This document shows, piece after piece, positions 58,862 to 64,000 of a stretch of 64,000 bases of DNA (positions are counted from its first letter, which is position 1; each line of letters opens with the position of its first letter). Made by a program: the position numbers and the translations under genes. The notes under the pieces are model-generated. The model had not been told where the DNA came from, made no database searches, and was given only the letters and a program-made list of their open reading frames with translations. This DNA comes from Micropterix aruncella (Eukaryota; Arthropoda; Insecta; Lepidoptera; Micropterigidae), in assembly GCA_944548615.1 (NCBI GenBank), contig OX155957.1, forward strand, positions 7,291,597 through 7,355,596, in the 5' to 3' direction.

Positions 58862-59390
58862 TGGTGTTAGCAGCTGTGTAGCGAATGGTTTCGTATAGCT
58901 TGGGCCAAAAGATCCAATCTGTACTCGAGTCGGCTCAACTCACAATTCAGGTCCTATTCAGTAGCCTCTTCGCGCGAGGAACTACCCCGGGAAGGACTCG
59001 CTTCTCAAGCTAGTGGATCGGTTTCCCCTGGGGGATTGCCCTCTGGTGCTACTGGTCGGCTTGCGCACCGTGCGGCGTCAGCCAATTGGCTTTACACTCT
59101 GGCACATTACTGAAGGAGTGTGGAGAGTATGGAAATGTACTGTCTTCTAAGCAGCGCGGGTGGATGTTGACCTGTCTACAACCAATCTTGAAATCACCAA
59201 TTGGCTCCCTGATCCTGAATTCAGAGCCGGTCATAAGATGCCGTGGTTCGCTATATATTCAAACTAAATCACCCCTGAATACACGGTAGAAGCCGCGCAA
59301 GTGACTTCGGACCCCCAACCAGTCGGGGAGTCGGAGGTATCCTAATGGTTAATCCTTGACGGATATATCCTACTGTAATTGAAAATTAAT
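58862..59390 (+). mobile_element. GGAGCTAA-family, subfamily B, 3' end missing
   Basis: Starts near GTAGCGAATGGTTTCGTA and runs through CTCAACTCACAATTCAGG to AACCAGTCGGGGAGTCGGAGG and ATATATCCTACTG. It preserves the site that is interrupted in the 7.4-8.7 kb copy. Confidence 0.8.
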
Positions 59391-59617
59391 TACGATTTTT
59401 GGCAATGGAATTCTTTGGCCGTAAGATACATTTTGTGTTGTATTTTATTACTCGCGAAAGTGCATTACAACACCATAGTGTATGGGGTTCGAGTAGTTAT
59501 GGTGTAAGTAGTAATTATTGTTTTTAGTGTATGGTGTATGTAGTTTACAGGATTCAAATTATTTATAATACAAAATTTTAACAAAAAAAAACGAATTTAA
59601 GTTTATTTTATGGTAAA
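59391..59617. other. Unassigned DNA
   Basis: TAGTGTATGGTGTA-like words recur. Nothing identified. Confidence 0.25.
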
Positions 59618-60232
59618 ACATCGAACGGGCTATCATAATTTAATGCGTATACAAAATTTCGTGTCTGTGCTGTTGACCGTTCAGGAGTTCCCTCATTGGA
59701 AGCCAACCCTGGGTGCCGCAGTCCTGTCTTGGTGAAACTTAGAAAGGGCTGTCTAAATTAAATGCATATTTACAAAATTTCGTGTCTGTGCTGTTGATCG
59801 ATGAGGAGTCCCCTCACAGGGAGCCGACCGTGGGTGGAGCAGCCGTGTCATGGTGAAACTTAGAACGAGCTATCATAACTGAATGCGTATACAAAATTTC
59901 GTATCTGTGCTGTCGACAGTTGAGGAGTCCCCTCGTCGGGAGTCAACCCTGGGTGAAGAATAAGCTCACGCTTACCATAAAAAATTGCATTGTCATCAGA
60001 ACTGAACCAACATGTAATTTTTCAACTTCATATGATAATATTTAAGGTGTTCCCTCAATTCCTCGTGGATACCATCATCAGAACAATCTGGTAGTAGATC
60101 CATTCAAATAAAAAAAGAATTGTCTTAATCGTTCTATAAATGACGGAGTTCTGAGGTAACAAATATTTAAAAAAAAAAACGATACAACCGAATTGATAAC
60201 CTCCTCCTTTTTTTGAAGTCGGTTAAAAAGGC
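59618..60232 (+). repeat. Dispersed repeat H with three ~125-bp tandem units
   Basis: Units start near 59623, 59745 and 59863, each with ACAAAATTTCGT(G/A)TCTGTGC. The right end is CTCCTCCTTTTTTTGAAGTC, then GGTTAAAAAG. The 32.2-kb copy has two units. Confidence 0.8.
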
Positions 60233-60929
60233 CTGCACTTGTTGCAATATTGTCCAGATATTTCTTTCGAAAGAATTATTTTCTTCGTCTATTTGTTTCT
60301 TTGATTTGGCGTGATATTCAGTATTTAACTCTATTACGCCCTATATATAACGTCCGAAACATTTTGTATATCGTTTAGTTTCCGGATAGAACTAGCAGGA
60401 GGAAGGAAAAATGGATAAAAAGCCTTTCTGTATCCCGGAGGATAATATTCCCGAGCGGACAAAAAGACGACAATACCTTTCAGGGGGCGTTGGGAGGGGA
60501 TACTTTTCAGGAATTGCGGACCCGACCGACACCCACAGATCGGGGAATATAGGAGGGGGTCGAAAAGGGAGGTTAAAGGAGAGGGGGGGGGGGGGAGAAA
60601 TGAATTTCTATTTTCGTCCACAGAGGAAAACACCCCCACTTTTCTTCGCCGATGGAAGCGCGGCCGTCTATGAAACTGAGAAGCGCTCGCGTAAAAATGA
60701 ACGCCGCTGGTATTGCTGCGAAAGCGAACAAGTCTATTGGCAAGATTCCGATTTCACCGGAGAATTATTGGAAAATAAACGCGTAAAAGAGAATCGTCTA
60801 TTTATTTTGAAGACTTTGAACTGACTGAAAACGACAAGGGCAAATTGAAATAGGTCAAAAAGAAACGGAATCTGAGTTGCTATTCACCATAGTGTAATTA
60901 TTGGTATTATACAGGATACATAAGGTATT
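60233..60929. other. Unassigned DNA with poly(G) tract
   Basis: A 137-codon open frame (60411-60824) starts MDKKPFCIPEDN and is rich in Gly, Arg and Lys, crossing a G run near 60583. No domain was recognised and it overlaps an equally long minus frame, so I do not call it a gene. Confidence 0.3.
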
Positions 60930-61660
60930 TGAGGACAAGTTACCAGTTGCTGGGATTTATTTGGAGGGTAACGAAGCCTTTCAAGAATTTCCGCGTTGTT
61001 ATGCTTCTGTTTACATCGCTTCTCCGGAGTAGATTGGAGTTTGGCAGCGTGATTTGGAATCCATGTTATGAACAATATGTTTCGGACATTGAAAGAGTTC
61101 AGAAAACGGTTCTGAGGTGGATGCGTTTTAAATTCTTTCACGAAATAGAATTCGCCGATTACAACGCCCAAACTCACTTTTTTAAATGTCAATCTCTGAA
61201 GACGAGACGTACTCTTACAGATATTCTCCTCATTAATTCACTCTTTACCCATAAACTCGACTGCTCTGTTCTGCTCAGTTGTTTCCCGCTGAACGTTCCG
61301 TCGACCCACAGAACTCGTCGTTGTGATGTCTTCCGCCCGCCGCATTGTTCAACCAATAACGCTCTATTCTCGCCGGTGCCCCGTATAATGCACTCATAAT
61401 ATGTGAAAATTGTTAATTACTTTGATGGTATGCTTCTTAGTAAATCACAATTCAAGCAACTCGCCTCTGCAAAAATAACGGACTAAAAAAAACACCAAAC
61501 TGAAATTAAAATAAAATATTTAAGGTATTAGAAGAGTATAACAAAATAGGTAAATTATCAATAAGTAGAAAACGTTTTTAGATTTATATCAAATAATTTA
61601 ATGTAATATTATCTCTAGTACGTAAGACTGATGTAAATCTGTTGTTTTTTTTTTCAAATA
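60930..61660 (+). pseudogene. CR1/jockey-like LINE RT C-terminus
   Basis: The plus frame from about 60934 shows LLGFIWRVTKPFKNF, LLFTSLLRSRLEFGSVIW, IERVQKTVLRWMRF, LKTRRTLTDILLINSLF and NALFSPVPRIMHS, the thumb and C-terminal region of CR1/jockey LINEs. Stops at 61399 and about 61486 are followed by a 3' UTR ending in CAAATAAAGAGAAAAAAAAG near 61675. It is 5'-truncated and dead. It abuts the mariner remnant. Confidence 0.8.
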
Positions 61661-62095
61661 AAGAGAAAAAAAAGTGGACGGAGAAACGCTTTTGTTTATA
61701 TTTGTAGGAAAAAAATATTATAATTCCATGATATTTTTACACAATAGTAATTGACTCTTAAACTATACAATTACGGAGTAAATCTCCAATTAGCGGCAAT
61801 AATGGAGTCAATCCGGGATCGGAAACGATTGCACGCCCGAATCAAATGCTCTTTGTGCATTTTGATCATTGTGGTTATTATGGCATCGTTCAGCGATGAA
61901 ATAGTATTTCAGCGGGGATGTGTATAGGTCCCCCTCTTAACTACGCCACATACAAAATGATCCAGAGGATTAAATTCGGGGGAGTTAGGTGGCCTGAAGC
62001 TTGGGGTGAGGTGGTCATAGATATAATCGGCCATCCAATCTTGAAACATCATGGCTTTGTACGAAGAAGCAGTGGGGGGGGGGGGGGAGGGAGGG

Positions 62096-62716
62096 GTCGA
62101 CTACAACGGGCGAACCTGTCACCCCAGGCTGGTATAATGATATTTGATCATTCTTTCAGCCGTGGAATGAGCGTAGAAGACTTACAGACTATACGAATCT
62201 ACTGTCTTGCTCGGCCAACATGCCCGTTAGAGGCCAACGCCTTACGGCGAGGTAATCCAAGCTGGCAGCCTCGCCCCCTGACTACCAGTTTTGGAAGGAT
62301 ACCTCCGTTTGGAATTAACGATCAGGAAACCTCCCAAGTCTCGACTGGTTACAGGTTCGAAGTCGCTTGCGCGATCATCTCCTTAGTGTAGTGGTGGTTA
62401 GTGTATACCGAATATATCGCGGACCACGGCATACTTTGATCGGCTTTTACCCGGAATAGGGTAGCCGAATGGTCGTTATATAAAAAACAACAATGTTTCT
62501 AGCCTCCCCCGGCTCTCAGTCGGAATGCACAATCGATTGGCTGACGCCGCACGATGCGCAAACCGCCCAGGAGCGCCCGAAGGTTGACTCCTATGGGAAA
62601 CTGGCCCGCAGGCTAGAGTCCGACCCGGGCTCGCACTTCTGTGCGGAGGCCGCCGGATGGGTGTTGACCCGTGAGTTTGGCCGACATTAAACGCATGGGT
62701 CTTAGTGGTTTCCAAA
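62096..62716 (-). mobile_element. GGAGCTAA-family, near full length, inside the mariner
   Basis: The 3' end (hairpin GACAGGTTCGCCCGT, TGTAGTCGACC) is followed by a C-rich tract in element orientation (about 14 G on plus, 62074-62087) before the target. The duplication is CGAAGAAGCA at 62062-62071 and 62722-62731. The 5' end near 62716 is slightly shortened (GGAAACCACTAAGACCCATG). Confidence 0.8.
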
Positions 62717-62731
62717 TGCTTCGAAGAAGCA

Positions 62732-62958
62732 ACTAGAGCTGTTAACTACAACGGGCGAACCCGTCACCTCAGGAAGTTTTAACGATATTGATCGTTCTGT
62801 CTCCCGTGAGGTGAGCGTAGAAGACTTGGGACGAAAAATTATTCACATTCTAGCTACGCTACGTGCCCGCCAGAGGCCAACGCCTTACGACGAGGCACCG
62901 GGAAATATAAGCAGCGGGCAGCCTCGCCCCCTGACTACCAGTTTGGAAGGATATCTCC
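62732..62958 (-). mobile_element. GGAGCTAA-family, 227-bp 5'-truncated copy
   Basis: A perfect 14-bp duplication GCTTCGAAGAAGCA at 62718-62731 and 62959-62972. The 3' end is intact (GACGGGTTCGCCCGT, TGTAGTTAACAGCTCTAGT) while the 5' end stops mid-element. Precise truncation at the 5' side with an intact 3' end is the mark of target-primed reverse transcription. Confidence 0.9.
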
Positions 62959-63175
62959 GCTTCGAAGAAGCAGAGCCTCGCTGGAATATGTATGGTCTGT
63001 CCCCACGTACACTATCACTTCAGGGTTTCACAACTATATCTAAAACCTTTATGTAGGCGATAGCATTCACTCATTTCAAAGCCCTAGTTAAAGAAACAGG
63101 GTGAAATATCATGACTTTCGTTGCTGACATCCCCTAAAATCATGATAGTCGCGGGAAACTTCGTGTGCATAACCC

Positions 63176-64000
63176 AGAGAACCTCTGTAGGATGAGAGCA
63201 TAACCGTTTGTTATTTCTCTGATTGGTTTTATGTACCTACGATTATGTACGATGTACGCATGATCCGGCGCGATTGAGGAAATTGAAGATTTAAAAATCG
63301 GCGTGTCTCGCGTATATATCGGCGATCACTGCGTGTCTCTTCATTTCATGCGTAACCTTATACTCGTAGTCTATTCATGATTAGAAAAAAAACAGAACAA
63401 AAACATTTTTCAGAAATTATAGTCAGATACATGAGTGTCCTCAAATACCGTACGCACCCTGTATGAAGATATTGTTAATAAATTTTTGAGTTTAACCTTT
63501 TTTAATTGTTTATAACACATGAGTATGTATATAAGTTATATTTCTATTTTATTAATAGTATTAAAGGTTTTTTTGGCTTACGCGTTTTTTGTTTAGTGAT
63601 ATTTTTATTCTACACAAAAAAAACTGAGTTATAGATCATATTTATACAACTATTTTTTTATTTGGGTTTTTGTTACTGAAAAAAATATGAATATTTTAAA
63701 GTTGAAGGAAGTAGTTGTAGAACCGAAGTATTTTATTTTATTCTGGAGCCAATCAGAACTACATACAATGCATTAAAAACGTATTTAAAATGAACAATAA
63801 ACCATGAATGTGATTCTGAAATGTTGACTTTTTTATCGATTGTGAACAGACCTTTATTTATTGGTTGGAATATCTCATACTATACGAGCGACACACATAA
63901 TATTTAAAGTCTGATATACAAATGCATGATAAATTGAATATTTAAATTTGCGCTCGACCAGAATCGCTCGTGTCGCTCGATCCGAATCCGAATGTTTAAC
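63176..64000. other. Unassigned AT-rich DNA; partial repeat G
   Basis: GGTTGGAATATCTCATACTA, then CGAGCGACACACATAATAT near 63863-63905 matches the right part of dispersed repeat G. The last 60 bp contain GCTCGNNCCGAATCCGAAT-like words. No gene. Confidence 0.35.

Larger units (their letters stand above)
61771..63175 (-). pseudogene. Mariner-family transposase, dead, with two insertions
   Basis: Read on the minus strand with the two retroposons skipped, the frame runs KFPATIMILGDVSNE (about 63160), VLDIVVKP, DRPYIFQRGSASSYKAMM, FQDWMADYIYDHLTP, PPNSPEFNPLDHFVCGVV, MIKMHKEHLIRACNRF and RSRIDSIIAANWRF, with a stop at 61771-61773. This is the C-terminal half of a mariner transposase. The usual QQDGAP is FQRGSA and SPD is SPE, so two catalytic Asp residues are lost. 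In-frame stops are also present. The N-terminal DNA-binding part and terminal repeats were not recognised. Confidence 0.8.

Noticed and set aside
60411..60824. 137-codon plus open frame as a host gene
   Set aside because: Low-complexity Gly/Arg/Lys content across a poly(G) run, an overlapping minus frame of similar size and no recognisable domain.
62340..62370. GGTTCGAAGTC as a pol III B-box in the GGAGCTAA family, which would make it a tRNA SINE
   Set aside because: It lies antisense and mid-element, mismatches the B-box at two positions, and no A-box is placed upstream.

Overview
This is a eukaryotic, AT-rich, intergenic stretch, most likely from a moth or butterfly. That assignment is an inference from the mix of mobile elements: Helitrons with TCTATAC starts and CAGCTAG ends, RNase H-bearing and CR1/jockey-like LINEs, a mariner relative, and TTAA-flanked piggyBac-type ends. 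I found no host protein-coding gene, rRNA gene or functional tRNA gene. Nearly every recognisable open frame is a retrotransposon or transposase remnant, an antisense shadow of one, or a (TA)n artefact.

The commonest component is a retroposon family I do not recognise, about 620-670 bp long; I call it the GGAGCTAA family after its 5' end. I count 16 copies or fragments on both strands, near 0.8, 7.4-8.7 (one nested in another), 13.5, 34.6, 39.0, 39.5, 41.4, 46.8-47.5, 57.4, 58.5, 58.9, 62.1 and 62.7 kb. Several have 13-15 bp target-site duplications (TSDs). One is cleanly 5'-truncated between duplications. The 3' end carries a conserved hairpin with a UUCG-type loop and no poly(A). There are at least two subfamilies, A and B. 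At two loci two elements lie side by side sharing three copies of the same target duplication.

Layout. 0-5.6 kb: a LINE 3' end interrupted by a GGAGCTAA copy, a GC-rich hairpin segment and an RTE-like LINE remnant. 5.7-7.1 kb: a young 5'-truncated LINE with intact RNase H. 7.4-8.7 kb: nested GGAGCTAA copies. 8.7-19 kb: mostly unassigned, with a hAT remnant, a hairpin element and LINE fragments. 19-25 kb: a LINE 3' end, a GATTACGT-iteron MITE, a perfect hairpin, TAAGATAAAA-type MITEs and a candidate solo LTR. 25-32 kb: dispersed repeats, a tRNA-derived SINE and three large (TA)n arrays around a 100-bp-arm palindrome. 32-38.4 kb: a CR1-like RT, then a 3.7-kb putative Helitron. 39-47.5 kb: more GGAGCTAA copies, a truncated LINE, two inverted-repeat transposons and a Helitron with a helicase remnant. 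47.5-57 kb: a long-inverted-repeat piggyBac-type element and several LINE remnants. 57-64 kb: SINE and LINE fragments, GGAGCTAA copies and a dead mariner carrying two insertions.

Functionally the parts relate as parasite and carrier. A tRNA-derived SINE and a CR1/L2-like LINE share a 3' tail with a 16-nt hairpin that covaries between them, the expected sign of a SINE borrowing a LINE's reverse transcriptase. The GGAGCTAA family looks mobilised by target-primed reverse transcription too, but its partner LINE is not identifiable here.
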